Positions 36,595 through 46,598 of a DNA stretch of 64,000 nt are shown piece after piece. The stretch comes from Hyphomicrobiales bacterium. GTDB taxonomy: Bacteria; Pseudomonadota; Alphaproteobacteria; Rhizobiales; Rhizobiaceae. The stretch lies in contig UCIV01000019.1 in the NCBI GenBank assembly GCA_900472575.1, positions 1 to 64,000 on the forward strand. Reading direction: 5' to 3'. Made by a program: the position numbers and the translations under genes. Numbering within the stretch: the stretch's first letter is position 1; the number at the start of each line of letters is the position of its first letter. The notes beneath the pieces are model-generated. The model was not told the origin of the DNA. It was given only the letters and a program-made list of their open reading frames with translations, and made no database searches.

Positions 36595-39329
36595 GCTTGC
36601 TTCTTCAGTGTATAAAGCGCTTCGAGCGCCTCACGCGGGCTCATGTCATCCGGGTTGATGGCCTTCAACGCTTCCTCGACCTTGGAAGGTCCACCGCGCT
36701 TTTCTTCCTTGCGCACCGCGACCTGGAACAGCGGCAGGTCGTCGATAAGCTGGCTAGCCGGGTTCTTGCGGTCGGAATCTTCCAGCTTGGTCAGAACGTC
36801 TCTCGCACGGCTCACGACGCTATCGGGAAGGCCGGCAAGGCGGGCGACCTGGATGCCGTAGGAACGATCGGCGGCACCGGGGCCGACCTCGTGCAGGAAG
36901 ATCACCTCGCCATCCCATTCCTTCACCTTCATCGTGGCGTTGGAAAGACGGCCGAGCTTTTCCGAAAGCACGGTCAGTTCGTGGAAATGGGTGGCGAACA
37001 GGCCGCGGCAGCGATTGCCTTCGTGCAGGTGCTCAACCGATGCCCACGCGATCGACAGGCCGTCGAAGGTCGCGGTTCCACGGCCGATCTCATCGAGGAT
37101 GACCAGAGAACGGTCGGTTGCCTGATTAAGGATGGCCGCCGTTTCGACCATCTCGACCATGAAGGTGGAGCGGCCGCGGGCAAGATCATCAGACGCGCCA
37201 ACGCGCGAGAACAGCCGGTCGACCACGCCGATATGGGCGGCGGAAGCCGGCACGAAAGAACCCATCTGGGCAAGAATCGCGATCAGCGCATTCTGGCGCA
37301 GGAAGGTCGATTTACCGCCCATGTTCGGGCCGGTGAGCAGCCAGAGCGCGCCGAATTCGCCACCATTTTTCGGTGAAAGATCGCATTCGTTGGCGATGAA
37401 CGGGCCCGACGACTGGCGGCGCAGCGCCTGTTCGACCACCGGATGGCGGCCCCCTTCAATCGCAAACATTCGGCTGTCATCGACGATCGGGCGGCGGTAA
37501 TTCCATTCCTCGGCGAGCATGGCGAGACCGCCGGCGACATCGATGATCGACAGCGCACGGGCGCCGGCCTTGATCGCCTCGGCTTCTGCCGTGACGGCGG
37601 CGACCATGCGGTCGAAGGCTTCGAGTTCGATGGTCAGCGCCTTGTCGGCGGCGTTGGCAATGCGGCTTTCGAGATCGGCAAGCTCGGTCGTGGTGAAACG
37701 CATCGCATTCGCCATTGTCTGGCGATGGATGAACCGGGCCTTGGCTTCCGGCGTATCGGTCATCGGGCCGGCATTGCCGGCAGTGACCTCGATGAAATAA
37801 CCGAGCACGTTGTTGTGCTTGATCTTCAGCGACTTGATACCGGTTTCATCGGCATATTGCAGCTGCAGGCCGGCGATCACCTTACGAGACTGGTCGCGCA
37901 GGGCACGAACCTTATCCAGTTCGGCTTTGGCGCCATCAGCCAGGAATCCCCCGTCACGCTTCAGAAGCGGCAGGTCTTTGGCCAGCATATTGCCGAGCAG
38001 GGATTGAACCGTAACCGGCAACGCCTTCAGATCGACGAGCGCATCGGACAGTTCTTCCGGAAGCATTGATCCATCAAGGAAAGCCGCCACGCCGCGCGCG
38101 GCTTCCAGACCGGTCAGGATTGCGCCGAGATCACGCGGGCCGCCACGGTCGAGCGCAAGACGCGAGAGCGCGCGGGGCATATCCGGCACGTGCTTCAGCG
38201 ATGTGCGCAGGTCGGAGCAGAGCGACGGCTCTTCCAGCAGAAAAGAGATGGAATCGAGCCGGAGATTGATGCGCTCCGGATCGGTCAGCGGCGACATCAG
38301 CCGCTCGGCAAGAAGCCGGGCTCCGCCGCCGGTAACGGTGCGGTCGATAGCCTTCAGCAGTGTTCCCTCGCGCTCACCCGAAAGCGTCTTCGTCAGCTCG
38401 AGATTGCCGCGGGTGGCGGGATCGATGAACAGGGTCGACGCGCCGCTTTCGCGCTCCGGCCGTCCGAGCGGCGGGCGCTCGGAAATCTGGGTCTTTTCGA
38501 CATAGGCGATGGCAGCAGCGGCGGCGGCGAATTCTGCACGGGAAAAAGTGCCAAAGCCATCCAGTGTCGTGACACCGAAATAACGGGCGATGCGGCCTTC
38601 GGACGTGGCGCTGTCGAACAGAACCGAAGGCTGCGGCACGGCGACGCGGCCGAGCACATCAAAGACCGGCTTCAGCTCCGGATCGTGAAACATCGTATCC
38701 GGCATGATCAGTTCGCGCGGCTCGATGCGCAGGATATCGGCAAGCAGGCGCGACGGCTCTGTTTCCGCAATGCGGAAGACGCCGGTGGAGATGTCGATCC
38801 AGGCGAGTGCCATCGCCGGCTCGGCGCCGCCCTTGATGCGGGCAAGCGTCATCAGATAGTTCGATTCCGAGGCGACAAGCAGCTTTTCTTCCGTGATCGT
38901 GCCCGGCGTGACGAGGCGCACGACATCACGTTTTACAACCGATTTCGAGCCGCGCTTCTTCGCCTCCGCCGGATCTTCCACCTGCTCGCAGACGGCGACG
39001 CGGAAACCGAGCGAAATCAGTTTCTGCAGATAGTCATCGGCCGCATGGACCGGCACACCGCACATGGGGATATCCTGGCCCATGTGCTGGCCACGCCGGG
39101 TAAGCGTGATGCCGAGCGCACGGGATGCGTCAATCGCATCCTGGAAAAACAGTTCGTAGAAATCGCCCATGCGATAGAAGAGCAGCGAACCGGGATTGTT
39201 CGCCTTGATCTCGATGAACTGCTCCATCATCGGGGTGGCCGTGGCACGGCTTTCCTCCGAGGCGAGCTGGTCGGTGGTCAGGGCGTCGATGGACAAACGT
39301 TCAAACTGGGTCACTGGGCCGATTTTCAT
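36579..39329 (-). CDS. mutS: DNA mismatch repair protein MutS
   Basis: MutS recognises mismatches and starts repair. The 916-residue protein has all domains: mismatch-recognition domain with MGDFYELFF near residues 54-62, connector and lever domains, and the ABC-type ATPase with Walker [10 protein letters not shown] around residues 664-672 and [12 protein letters not shown]. It is ~60 residues longer than E. coli MutS, as usual for rhizobia. The start at 39329 keeps the [16 protein letters not shown] segment shared by relatives. It is divergent from maeB with only 95 bp between start codons. Confidence 0.96.
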   Translation of the reverse strand: MKIGPVTQFERLSIDALTTDQLASEESRATATPMMEQFIEIKANNPGSLLFYRMGDFYELFFQDAIDASRALGITLTRRGQHMGQDIPMCGVPVHAADDYLQKLISLGFRVAVCEQVEDPAEAKKRGSKSVVKRDVVRLVTPGTITEEKLLVASESNYLMTLARIKGGAEPAMALAWIDISTGVFRIAETEPSRLLADILRIEPRELIMPDTMFHDPELKPVFDVLGRVAVPQPSVLFDSATSEGRIARYFGVTTLDGFGTFSRAEFAAAAAAIAYVEKTQISERPPLGRPERESGASTLFIDPATRGNLELTKTLSGEREGTLLKAIDRTVTGGGARLLAERLMSPLTDPERINLRLDSISFLLEEPSLCSDLRTSLKHVPDMPRALSRLALDRGGPRDLGAILTGLEAARGVAAFLDGSMLPEELSDALVDLKALPVTVQSLLGNMLAKDLPLLKRDGGFLADGAKAELDKVRALRDQSRKVIAGLQLQYADETGIKSLKIKHNNVLGYFIEVTAGNAGPMTDTPEAKARFIHRQTMANAMRFTTTELADLESRIANAADKALTIELEAFDRMVAAVTAEAEAIKAGARALSIIDVAGGLAMLAEEWNYRRPIVDDSRMFAIEGGRHPVVEQALRRQSSGPFIANECDLSPKNGGEFGALWLLTGPNMGGKSTFLRQNALIAILAQMGSFVPASAAHIGVVDRLFSRVGASDDLARGRSTFMVEMVETAAILNQATDRSLVILDEIGRGTATFDGLSIAWASVEHLHEGNRCRGLFATHFHELTVLSEKLGRLSNATMKVKEWDGEVIFLHEVGPGAADRSYGIQVARLAGLPDSVVSRARDVLTKLEDSDRKNPASQLIDDLPLFQVAVRKEEKRGGPSKVEEALKAINPDDMSPREALEALYTLKKQAGAKT

Positions 39330-39424
39330 TGCGCATGGAAAGTCGCAACACTATCGGTGAAGCCCCTTGGAAGACAACATTTGCAGCAGCTTCAGGCGAA
39401 GCTGCCCACAGGAAGCTGGAGGAT

Positions 39425-41710
39425 ATGGTCGTGAACGATAAGACAGCAAGCACGCGAACATCGGTAACCGAGCAGGAAGCACTCGATTTTCACTCCGATG
39501 GGCGCCCCGGCAAGCTCGAAATCACGCCGACCAAGCCGATGGCCACGCAACGCGACCTGTCACTTGCCTATTCGCCAGGTGTTGCGGTTCCGGTTTTGGC
39601 GATCGCTGCCGATCCTGCCAAGGCCTATGACTACACGACCCGCGGCAACATGGTGGCCGTCATCTCCAATGGCACGGCAATCCTCGGCCTCGGCAATCTA
39701 GGTGCGCTGGCATCCAAGCCGGTCATGGAAGGCAAGTCGGTTCTGTTCAAGCGCTTTGCCGATGTCGATTCCATCGATCTTGAGGTGGACACCGAGAATG
39801 TCGACGAGTTCATCAACTGCGTGCGTTATCTCGGCCCGTCCTTCGGCGGCATCAATCTCGAAGACATCAAGGCGCCAGAATGTTTCATCATCGAAAGCCG
39901 GCTGCGCGAGCTGATGGATATCCCGGTTTTCCATGACGACCAGCATGGCACGGCAATCATCGCCGCTGCCGGCCTGATCAATGCGCTTGAGCTGACCGGT
40001 CGCGATCTAAAGACCACCAAACTCGTCTGCAACGGTGCCGGTGCTGCCGCAATCGCCTGTATCGAGCTTATCAAGGCGATGGGTTTTGCCCCGGAAAACA
40101 TCATTCTCTGCGACACCAAGGGCGTGATCTACCAGGGCCGCAGCGAGGGCATGAACCAGTGGAAATCAGCGCATGCCGCCAAGACGGACCGCCGCTCACT
40201 GGAAGAAGCGATGAATGGCGCTGACGTGGTCTTCGGTCTTTCCCAGAAGGGCGCCTTTACCGAAGAGATGATCCGCTCCATGGCGCCCAAGCCGATCATC
40301 TTCGCCATGGCCAATCCGGATCCGGAGATCACGCCCGAGGAAGTGGCGCGCATTCGTGACGACGCGATCATGGCGACCGGCCGCTCGGATTATCCGAACC
40401 AGGTCAACAACGTGCTTGGCTTCCCTTACATCTTCCGCGGCGCGCTCGATGTTCGCGCCCGGCAGATTAACGACGCGATGAAGATCGCCGCAGCGCAGGC
40501 GCTTGCCAATCTTGCCCGCGAGACTGTACCGGACGATGTGGCTGCCGCCTATCAGGGCGTGCGTCCGCGTTTCGGCGCGCAGTATATCATTCCCGTCCCG
40601 TTCGATCCCCGCCTGATCTCGGCCATTCCGATGGCGGTTGCGCAGGCTGCGATGGAAAGTGGCGTGGCGCGTCGCGAGATAACCGACATTGCGGCTTACG
40701 GGCGCGAACTTGCTGCGCGGCGCGATCCGATCGCGGCCACGACACAGAGCATCTATGACCGGGTACGACGCTTCCCAAAGCGGGTCGTCTTTGCCGAGGC
40801 CGAAGAAGAGCAGGTGATGCGCGCCGCGATCTCCTTCTGCAACCAGGAGCTTGGCACAGCCATCCTGCTCGGCCGCGACGACGTGATCCGGGCGACCGCG
40901 GAAAAGGCCGGGATCGATCTCGACCAACCCGGCATCGAAATCGTCAACGCCCGCATTTCGAAGCGGACAGAGGCCTATACCGATCACCTCTATGCCAAGC
41001 TTCAGCGTCAGGGCTACCTGCTGCGCGACGTGCAGCGCCTAATCAACAATGACCGCAATCATTTTGCTGCAACGATGGTCGCGGTCGGCGATGCGGATGC
41101 GATGGTGACCGGCACGACCCGCAACTACGCCTCGGCGCTTGCAGATGTGCGGCGCTGCATCTCCACCAAGCCAGGCCACCGGGTGATTGGCGTCTCGCTC
41201 GTCGTTGCCCGTGGCCGCACGATATTCGTTGCCGACACGGCAGTGCACGACCAGCCGAATGCAGAGGATCTTGCCGATATCGCGACCGAGGCCGCACGCG
41301 TCGCGCGTCGCATGGGCTATGAACCACGCGTGGCAATGCTCGCCTACTCCAACTTCGGCCAGTCGGTCGGGGAGCGTTCCGAGCGCGTGCGCGAGGCGGT
41401 GAAAATTCTCGACAGCCGCCGGGTCGATTTCGAGTATGATGGCGAGATCGCCGCGGACGTGGCGCTCAATGCCACACGCATGGAGCAATATCCGTTCTGC
41501 AGGCTTTCGGGCACGGCGAATGTTCTGGTCATGCCGGCGATCCACTCGGCTTCGATCGCCACGCGCATGTTGCAGGAACTCGGCGGCTCGACGCTGATCG
41601 GCCCGCTTCTCGTCGGTCTCGACAAGTCGGTGCAGATCACCCAGATGGGCGCCAAGGACAGCGAGATCGTCAACATGGCAGCAATCGCCGCCTACAATGC
41701 AGGCTCGTAA
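39425..41710 (+). CDS. maeB: NADP-dependent malic enzyme with phosphotransacetylase-like tail
   Basis: Decarboxylates malate to pyruvate with NADP. The 761-residue protein has the malic N-domain (~30-160), the NAD(P)-binding domain (~165-400; [19 protein letters not shown]) and a C-terminal phosphate acetyl/butyryltransferase-like domain (~430-750), which in such chimeric enzymes mainly has a regulatory role. I start at the ATG at 39425, preceded by GGAGG, rather than at one 32 codons upstream that would overlap the mutS start. A GTG at 39431 is an alternative. In rhizobia this enzyme corresponds to Tme. Confidence 0.95.
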   Translation: MVVNDKTASTRTSVTEQEALDFHSDGRPGKLEITPTKPMATQRDLSLAYSPGVAVPVLAIAADPAKAYDYTTRGNMVAVISNGTAILGLGNLGALASKPVMEGKSVLFKRFADVDSIDLEVDTENVDEFINCVRYLGPSFGGINLEDIKAPECFIIESRLRELMDIPVFHDDQHGTAIIAAAGLINALELTGRDLKTTKLVCNGAGAAAIACIELIKAMGFAPENIILCDTKGVIYQGRSEGMNQWKSAHAAKTDRRSLEEAMNGADVVFGLSQKGAFTEEMIRSMAPKPIIFAMANPDPEITPEEVARIRDDAIMATGRSDYPNQVNNVLGFPYIFRGALDVRARQINDAMKIAAAQALANLARETVPDDVAAAYQGVRPRFGAQYIIPVPFDPRLISAIPMAVAQAAMESGVARREITDIAAYGRELAARRDPIAATTQSIYDRVRRFPKRVVFAEAEEEQVMRAAISFCNQELGTAILLGRDDVIRATAEKAGIDLDQPGIEIVNARISKRTEAYTDHLYAKLQRQGYLLRDVQRLINNDRNHFAATMVAVGDADAMVTGTTRNYASALADVRRCISTKPGHRVIGVSLVVARGRTIFVADTAVHDQPNAEDLADIATEAARVARRMGYEPRVAMLAYSNFGQSVGERSERVREAVKILDSRRVDFEYDGEIAADVALNATRMEQYPFCRLSGTANVLVMPAIHSASIATRMLQELGGSTLIGPLLVGLDKSVQITQMGAKDSEIVNMAAIAAYNAGS

Positions 41711-41731
41711 GCATTTCTTGATATGACCGCC

Positions 41732-41766
41732 CGAGTGGACTAAGTTCAGTGAACTAAGTCCACTCG
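41732..41766. promoter_or_regulatory. 35-bp palindromic operator before the toxin-antitoxin genes
   Basis: Half-sites CGAGTGGACT (41732-41741) and AGTCCACTCG (41757-41766) flank an inner GTTCA/TGAAC pair. Only two symmetric positions and the centre base break perfect symmetry. It ends 11 bp before the antitoxin start, where a Phd/YefM-type antitoxin would be expected to bind and repress its own operon. Confidence 0.8.
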
Positions 41767-41777
41767 AGACATCTGCC

Positions 41778-42035
41778 ATGAAGACGGTCAATATTCACGA
41801 AGCAAAGACACATCTCTCGCGGCTCGTCGAAGAGGCCGCGAATGGTGAGGGATTCGTCATCGCCAAGGCAGGGAAGCCGATGGTGAAGGTTGTTCCGCTG
41901 GAGGAAGCGCCGGCGGACGCGCCAAAAAAGAAACGCCGGATCGGCTTTCTTGATGGTCAGTTTTCCGTACCGGACGATTTCGACACCATGTTCGCCAAAG
42001 AAATCGAAGATATGTTCTATGGCGAAGATAAATGA
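41778..42035 (+). CDS. Type II antitoxin, Phd/YefM family
   Basis: An 85-residue protein with the Phd/YefM fold at the N-terminus (MKTVNIHEAKTHLSRLVEEA, then GFVIAKAGKPMVKVVPL), which dimerises and binds DNA. The C-terminal ~35 residues (GFLDGQFSVPDDFDTMFAKE) are the flexible, acidic, toxin-neutralising tail. The stop overlaps the toxin start by 4 bases (ATGA). The strong palindrome just upstream is the likely autoregulatory site. Confidence 0.93.
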   Translation: MKTVNIHEAKTHLSRLVEEAANGEGFVIAKAGKPMVKVVPLEEAPADAPKKKRRIGFLDGQFSVPDDFDTMFAKEIEDMFYGEDK

Positions 42036-42421
42036 AGCTGTTGCTGGATTCTCATATTCTGGTCTGGCTGGCTGCCATGAGCACCAAACTTCCAGCGCAG
42101 GCCAGACTGCTGATAGAAGATACCGACAATAGCCTTTTCTTCAGCGCAGCCAGCATATGGGAGCTATCAGTCAAGCACGCTCTCGGACGAGACGACATCC
42201 CGGTTCACCCCCGTGTGCTGTACCGAGCCTTGCTGGATAACGGTTTTCAGGAATTACCCATAACCAGTGAACACGCTTTCGCACTGGAAGCCTTACCGCC
42301 AATCCACAAGGACCCGTTCGACCGTATCCTGATCGCACAGGCGCTGTCGGAAGGCATGCTTCTCTTGACCTCGGACGAGACCATTGCCCGTTACAAGGGA
42401 CCTATCAGGCTCGCCCGATAA
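42032..42421 (+). CDS. Type II toxin, PIN-domain ribonuclease (VapC-like)
   Basis: A 129-residue PIN-domain protein. The acidic metal-binding residues are in place: Asp6 (LLLDSHILVW), Glu44 (SIWELSVK), Asp94/Asp97 (DPFDRILIAQA) and Asp116 (LLTSDETI). Such toxins cut specific tRNAs or rRNA, and the target here is unknown. It overlaps the antitoxin by 4 bases and ends 5 bp before the convergent olsB stop. The pair lies between maeB and olsB, two housekeeping genes, and looks like an insertion. Confidence 0.92.
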   Translation: MKLLLDSHILVWLAAMSTKLPAQARLLIEDTDNSLFFSAASIWELSVKHALGRDDIPVHPRVLYRALLDNGFQELPITSEHAFALEALPPIHKDPFDRILIAQALSEGMLLLTSDETIARYKGPIRLAR

Positions 42422-42426
42422 GATTA

Positions 42427-43299
42427 TCAGCTGGCGAACCGACCTGCGTCCGCGCCGAAATGGTTAATGTAGCGGCCGGAGATGACGGCGATCGGCAGGA
42501 CGATCAGGACGTCTGTCGTGTTGAAGGCCTGATCGACTACGGCACCATCGCCAATCATCGCGCCGAGGCGCAGATAGCCTTTCACCAGCGGTGGCATGGC
42601 CGACAGGGCCTGGCGCGGATTGATCTCGTCGGCGGGGATCATGTCCATCTTGCGATAGAGATCCGATTTGGCCGACACCATCCATTCATCCTTCACCAGT
42701 GAGTTCTGGTGCAGGAAGGAAAGAGCGAGCGCATGTTCCTGCGGATCGACACCGGGGAAGGATGCGCAGCCGAACATTGCGCCCATGCCGTGCCTCAGTG
42801 CGTAAGCCCAGTTGCCCTGCCAGAGTAGTTCCACGGTCCGCTTCGTGCGGTAATCGGGCAGGACGCAAGAGCGGCCGAGCTCCATGAACTGCTTGTCGGG
42901 ATGGCGCTTCAGGAGCGGCTCGATATCGAATTCCGAGGCGGAATAGAAACCACCGTTGGCCATTGCGACTTCCTGGCGCAACAGGCGGTAGGTGCCAACG
43001 ATCTGATCTTCGATTTCGCCATCAATCGCATTGTCGACCACTAGGAGATGATCGCAGATATCGTCATAGCTATCGAAATCGCGCCTGAGATGCATCGCCT
43101 CGGGAGGCAGCATCGCATTCATCTCTTCAACGAAAACGCGATAGCGAACCGACTGTGCCGCATCGATCTCCCGGCTGTTGCGCGCAAGCCGTGTTTCCAA
43201 CGAGCCTATGCGGCCGAATACATCGCTCTTCTCGATGGAAGGCGCCGGTGTCGAGGGATGATCGAGGGTCAATTCGCGGTTCAGGAGTTCGATTGCCAT
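42427..43299 (-). CDS. olsB: L-ornithine N-alpha-acyltransferase (ornithine lipid synthesis)
   Basis: OlsB links a 3-hydroxy fatty acid to ornithine, forming lyso-ornithine lipid, a phosphorus-free membrane lipid. The 290-residue protein is of the GNAT-like 'hemolysin' acyltransferase family: RYRVFVEEMNAMLPPEA, RDFDSYDDICDHLLVVD, FMELGRSCVLPDYRTKRTV and the C-terminal PPLVKGYLRLGAMIGDGAVVD. Length and N-terminus fit rhizobial OlsB proteins. A palindrome and a weak Pho-box-like stretch lie upstream. The partner gene olsA is not adjacent. Confidence 0.9.
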   Translation of the reverse strand: MAIELLNRELTLDHPSTPAPSIEKSDVFGRIGSLETRLARNSREIDAAQSVRYRVFVEEMNAMLPPEAMHLRRDFDSYDDICDHLLVVDNAIDGEIEDQIVGTYRLLRQEVAMANGGFYSASEFDIEPLLKRHPDKQFMELGRSCVLPDYRTKRTVELLWQGNWAYALRHGMGAMFGCASFPGVDPQEHALALSFLHQNSLVKDEWMVSAKSDLYRKMDMIPADEINPRQALSAMPPLVKGYLRLGAMIGDGAVVDQAFNTTDVLIVLPIAVISGRYINHFGADAGRFAS

Positions 43300-43357
43300 G
43301 GTGAGTCACCCGTACCGGTTGGATCACCGCCATTAATCACGTCTCTGCAACAGGAAC

Positions 43358-43374
43358 GTGACATCGATTGTCAC
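43358..43374. promoter_or_regulatory. Palindrome upstream of olsB
   Basis: GTGACA (43358-43363) and TGTCAC (43369-43374) form a 17-bp palindrome 59 bp upstream of olsB. On the minus strand it overlaps a stretch with weak resemblance to the PhoB box (TGTCA, then CTGT 11 bp later). It could be an operator. Confidence 0.35.
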
Positions 43375-43397
43375 AATAGGCTGCGGCTAAGAATCCG

Positions 43398-45194
43398 TCA
43401 ACGGAGACGCTGACGCGCAATATTCTCCGAGAGAAGATGACCAATGTCAGCGAGTAAACGGGCTGGCTCTACGGGTTTTTGCAGGACCCTTTGTGCACCG
43501 GCAGTCAACGCGTTTTGCAGAGCCTCGTCGCGATCTTCGCCGGTCAAGACGATCACCGGAACTGCGAGACTATTCATTGTTTTTTCGGCCACGCGCAGAT
43601 CGGTGACAACATCCAACGGATCCCCACCCGGCATGTTCAAGTCGGTTATAATCAGGTCAGGCGGCGCGCCGGGCGCGCGAACAAGATTGTGGAAACTTGG
43701 GACATCCGTGACCCATCGAACCTTGTGACCATTCTTCTGCAACATGGTACGCAGCAGCATGGCACTGACCGGATCATCTTCGGCAAGAACGATATCCAAC
43801 TCTCTTTGGATATCGAAAGGCACAAATGCTTCGATCCCATCCGCATGGGACGGCACGCTCTGCGACTGATTGTCGATACGGCTGAAACCACGCATGCGGC
43901 CACTCAACACGTCGACAAGCGACCGCTCTCGCAGGGGGCGGATCAGCCAGGCATCGAACAGATCCTGCGGCTGCGAGGCCCGCTCCTCCGGATTGACGAG
44001 GAGAATGCGATGCAGAGGTTTGTGAAGCGGCTCGCAGGCATAATCCGATGCCAGCCGGTGATCGACGATCAGATCCGTGAAAGGCATCGATATCTCCGCC
44101 GCCCTATCGATCAGCATCGACACGTCCTGTGTGCTGAGGAGGTGGCGGCAACGGCCGCCCAGCGCCTCGATCGTTGCAACGGTAGCCTGAGCCGTTGGCC
44201 CTTGCGGCGCGAGCAAGATCACCCGAGACCGCGCCAGCATGCCGCTTCTATCGGTTTCGCCCGCGGCCACATCTTCGGCAAGGCGAACAGGGAATCGAAT
44301 TGTGAAGGTACTGCCCTCACCCTTACGGCTCTTGACCGAAAGAGAACCGTCGAACTCCGCCAGAATGCGCGACGCGATGCCGAGGCCGAGGCCTGTCCCT
44401 CCACTGCGAGCCTCCACCGATCCGACCTGTTCGAACTCACCGAAGATTCTCGCCTGCTCTTGAGGTGTCATTCCCGGACCGGTATCGGTGACAGCGATTT
44501 CGACGTTAGCCTCAGCAAGGGTCACCCGAACGAGCACACCACCGCTGGAGGTGAATTTTACCGCGTTGCCCATCACATTGAATAGAACCTGGCGAAGGCG
44601 GGCGGGATCGAAATCCAGCAATTCAGGAAGATCGGCGGCAAAGGTCGCGGCAATCTCGATGCGTTTTTCGTGGGCGCGTGGGGAGAGCATCTCGACGACG
44701 CTTTCGAGCAACTGGCGGAGATTTTCCGCCCTCGTGTTCAGCCGGAAACGGCCTGCCTCCATAGTCGAGAGATCGAGGATATCATCGACCAGCTGGGCCA
44801 GGAGATGGCCGGACTGGCGAATGCCGCTGAGATAGTTCTGCTGCTCCGCGGTCAGCTTCGTCTGGCTGAGCAGATGTGTCATGCCGAGAATGCCATTCAG
44901 TGGCGTTCGGATCTCATGCACGACCGTCGAAAGGCGGCGCGATTTCGCCTCGCTAGCGGCTTCGGATTCTTTCAGGCGGTTCTTCAGCGAGTGCCGGCCG
45001 GGCGACAAACGTTTCAACTGGAAAATAAGGTTCTGCAGTGGGCTCAGGTGCCGCGGGGTTACAGCAGCGAAGAAATCCATTTCTGCGGGCGGCTCGACGA
45101 TGAGTTCAGACAATTGCTCCGCCTGCCCTTCAGCAGAATGGGGCTGGGAGAAGGCCTTGGTCAATCTGTCTTGCAACTCGGCGAGGGTGCGCAT
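43398..45194 (-). CDS. Hybrid sensor histidine kinase / response regulator without a sensor domain
   Basis: A 598-residue cytosolic kinase. A short N-terminal region (1-~75) with no recognisable sensor leads to a HisKA domain with phospho-acceptor His93 (VVHEIRTPLNGI). The ATPase domain (~195-310; NVMGNAVKFTSSGG, DTGPGMT, GGTGLGLGIAS) follows. Next is a degenerate receiver-like segment (~320-425), then an intact receiver with phospho-acceptor Asp518 (ITDLNMPGG), acidic pair EDD near 470 and Lys in QKPVEP. The missing sensor suggests a soluble signal or a partner protein. It is not next to a cognate regulator; lspA follows upstream. Confidence 0.93.
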   Translation of the reverse strand: MRTLAELQDRLTKAFSQPHSAEGQAEQLSELIVEPPAEMDFFAAVTPRHLSPLQNLIFQLKRLSPGRHSLKNRLKESEAASEAKSRRLSTVVHEIRTPLNGILGMTHLLSQTKLTAEQQNYLSGIRQSGHLLAQLVDDILDLSTMEAGRFRLNTRAENLRQLLESVVEMLSPRAHEKRIEIAATFAADLPELLDFDPARLRQVLFNVMGNAVKFTSSGGVLVRVTLAEANVEIAVTDTGPGMTPQEQARIFGEFEQVGSVEARSGGTGLGLGIASRILAEFDGSLSVKSRKGEGSTFTIRFPVRLAEDVAAGETDRSGMLARSRVILLAPQGPTAQATVATIEALGGRCRHLLSTQDVSMLIDRAAEISMPFTDLIVDHRLASDYACEPLHKPLHRILLVNPEERASQPQDLFDAWLIRPLRERSLVDVLSGRMRGFSRIDNQSQSVPSHADGIEAFVPFDIQRELDIVLAEDDPVSAMLLRTMLQKNGHKVRWVTDVPSFHNLVRAPGAPPDLIITDLNMPGGDPLDVVTDLRVAEKTMNSLAVPVIVLTGEDRDEALQNALTAGAQRVLQKPVEPARLLADIGHLLSENIARQRLR

Positions 45195-45252
45195 GGATTA
45201 AGCCTACACGGGCTTTCCTTCGCAATCCTTAGGCCGACGGCTTAACAGGGAC

Positions 45253-45741
45253 TTAATCGCCCGATTTCGATCCGATAAGCTCATCCAGAATAACCAAGCC
45301 GGCTCCGATAGTTATGAAGCTGTCGGCCAGATTGAAGACGGCAAACGACCACGTCTCTGTATGAAACAGGATGTAATCTATGACGTGACCATAGACCAAA
45401 CCGTCGATCAGGTTACCGACGGCGCCGGCGATAATCAGGGTGAAACCTGCATGCGCAAATGTTCTCGAAACCGGGGTGCGGCGCCAAAGCCAGAGAACGA
45501 CACCAACGATGACGATGCGCATGCCAATAATGAATTCGCGCTCCATGCCGGACAGAAGCGAGAAGGCAACACCGAGATTATACGTTCGGAAGAGCGCCAG
45601 GAACGGGATGACCGGCACTGCTTCGTGCATGGGCAGGTAGGCTTCAACCGCTAGCTTGATCAGCTGATCGAGGAGGACTGCGGCCACGATGACGATCCCC
45701 GCAATCAGGGGGCGAGACAGAGGTGTTACGCGTTGCGTCAT
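45253..45741 (-). CDS. lspA: Lipoprotein signal peptidase (signal peptidase II)
   Basis: LspA removes the signal peptide from prolipoproteins before Lnt acts. The 162-residue protein has four membrane helices and the two catalytic aspartates: Asp122 in GHVIDYI and Asp140 in FNLADSFI. The usual GNLIDR motif here is GNLIDG. It overlaps the upstream methyltransferase gene by 4 bases (ATGA), so the two are translationally coupled. Confidence 0.96.
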   Translation of the reverse strand: MTQRVTPLSRPLIAGIVIVAAVLLDQLIKLAVEAYLPMHEAVPVIPFLALFRTYNLGVAFSLLSGMEREFIIGMRIVIVGVVLWLWRRTPVSRTFAHAGFTLIIAGAVGNLIDGLVYGHVIDYILFHTETWSFAVFNLADSFITIGAGLVILDELIGSKSGD

Positions 45742-46598
45742 GTTCTGTCTTCCAACGTCAAAAGGTGGCGGCGCGCTTCGAAAAGCATGACGGCGGTTGC
45801 GACGGCCAGATTGAGGCTGTCGGCAAGGCCCTGCTGAGGTATGCGCACGGTACGATTGGCGGCCTTGGCCAGATTGTCCGGCAGGCCGGACTGTTCGTTG
45901 CCCATCAGGATGACGACCGGTTTGCTCTTGTAGTCGGCCGTACGATAATCGACGGCACCGGCAAGATGGGTTGCGACGACATTGACGCCTGAACGCTTAT
46001 GCCAGCCAAGAAACTCGTCCGCCGAGCATTTCACCACGGGAAGTGCGAAGACCGAGCCCATCGTGGCACGGACGGTTTCAAGCGAGAACGGATCAGTGCA
46101 ATCGCCAACGAGGATGACGGCGGAAGCACCGGCAGCATCTGCCGTGCGTATGATCGTGCCGAGATTGCCGGGATCGCGGACGCGATCGAGCGCCACCAAG
46201 GTTTCATCCCTGCCAGGTGCAAGGTCTTCCAGACGCTTCCAGCGTTGTTCGAAAATGCCGACAACCATTTGCGGATTGTCGCGACGGGTAACCGACGAGA
46301 GGACCTTTTCGGAAACTTCCAGAACAAGGCCACCATTTGCCACCGTGCGGGTGGCGGCCTGCTCGACCAGTGGCTTGCCCTTGGCGGCCTTGGCATAAAT
46401 GAGAGTGCGGATTTCCCATCCGAGTTCCAGCGCGTCTATGACGAGCTTCAGGCCTTCGGCCATGAAGATCCCGGCCGCTTCGCGGTCCTTCTTGTTGGAA
46501 AGCGCCTTGATATCCTTGATGATCGGGTTGGCGAGCGAGGTAACTTCCTTCACCTGCCCGACCTTGCGGGCACCCGGCTTTCTGAATTCGTCTGTCAT
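45738..46598 (-). CDS. TrmH/SpoU-family RNA 2'-O-methyltransferase
   Basis: A 286-residue SPOUT-class methyltransferase. The N-terminal ~100 residues form the substrate-binding domain ([21 protein letters not shown]). The C-terminal knot domain has the three SpoU motifs: [32 protein letters not shown] and [20 protein letters not shown]. It probably methylates a ribose in 23S rRNA or tRNA (RlmB-like), but the site is not predictable. It overlaps both neighbours by 4 bases. Confidence 0.94.
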   Translation of the reverse strand: MTDEFRKPGARKVGQVKEVTSLANPIIKDIKALSNKKDREAAGIFMAEGLKLVIDALELGWEIRTLIYAKAAKGKPLVEQAATRTVANGGLVLEVSEKVLSSVTRRDNPQMVVGIFEQRWKRLEDLAPGRDETLVALDRVRDPGNLGTIIRTADAAGASAVILVGDCTDPFSLETVRATMGSVFALPVVKCSADEFLGWHKRSGVNVVATHLAGAVDYRTADYKSKPVVILMGNEQSGLPDNLAKAANRTVRIPQQGLADSLNLAVATAVMLFEARRHLLTLEDRT

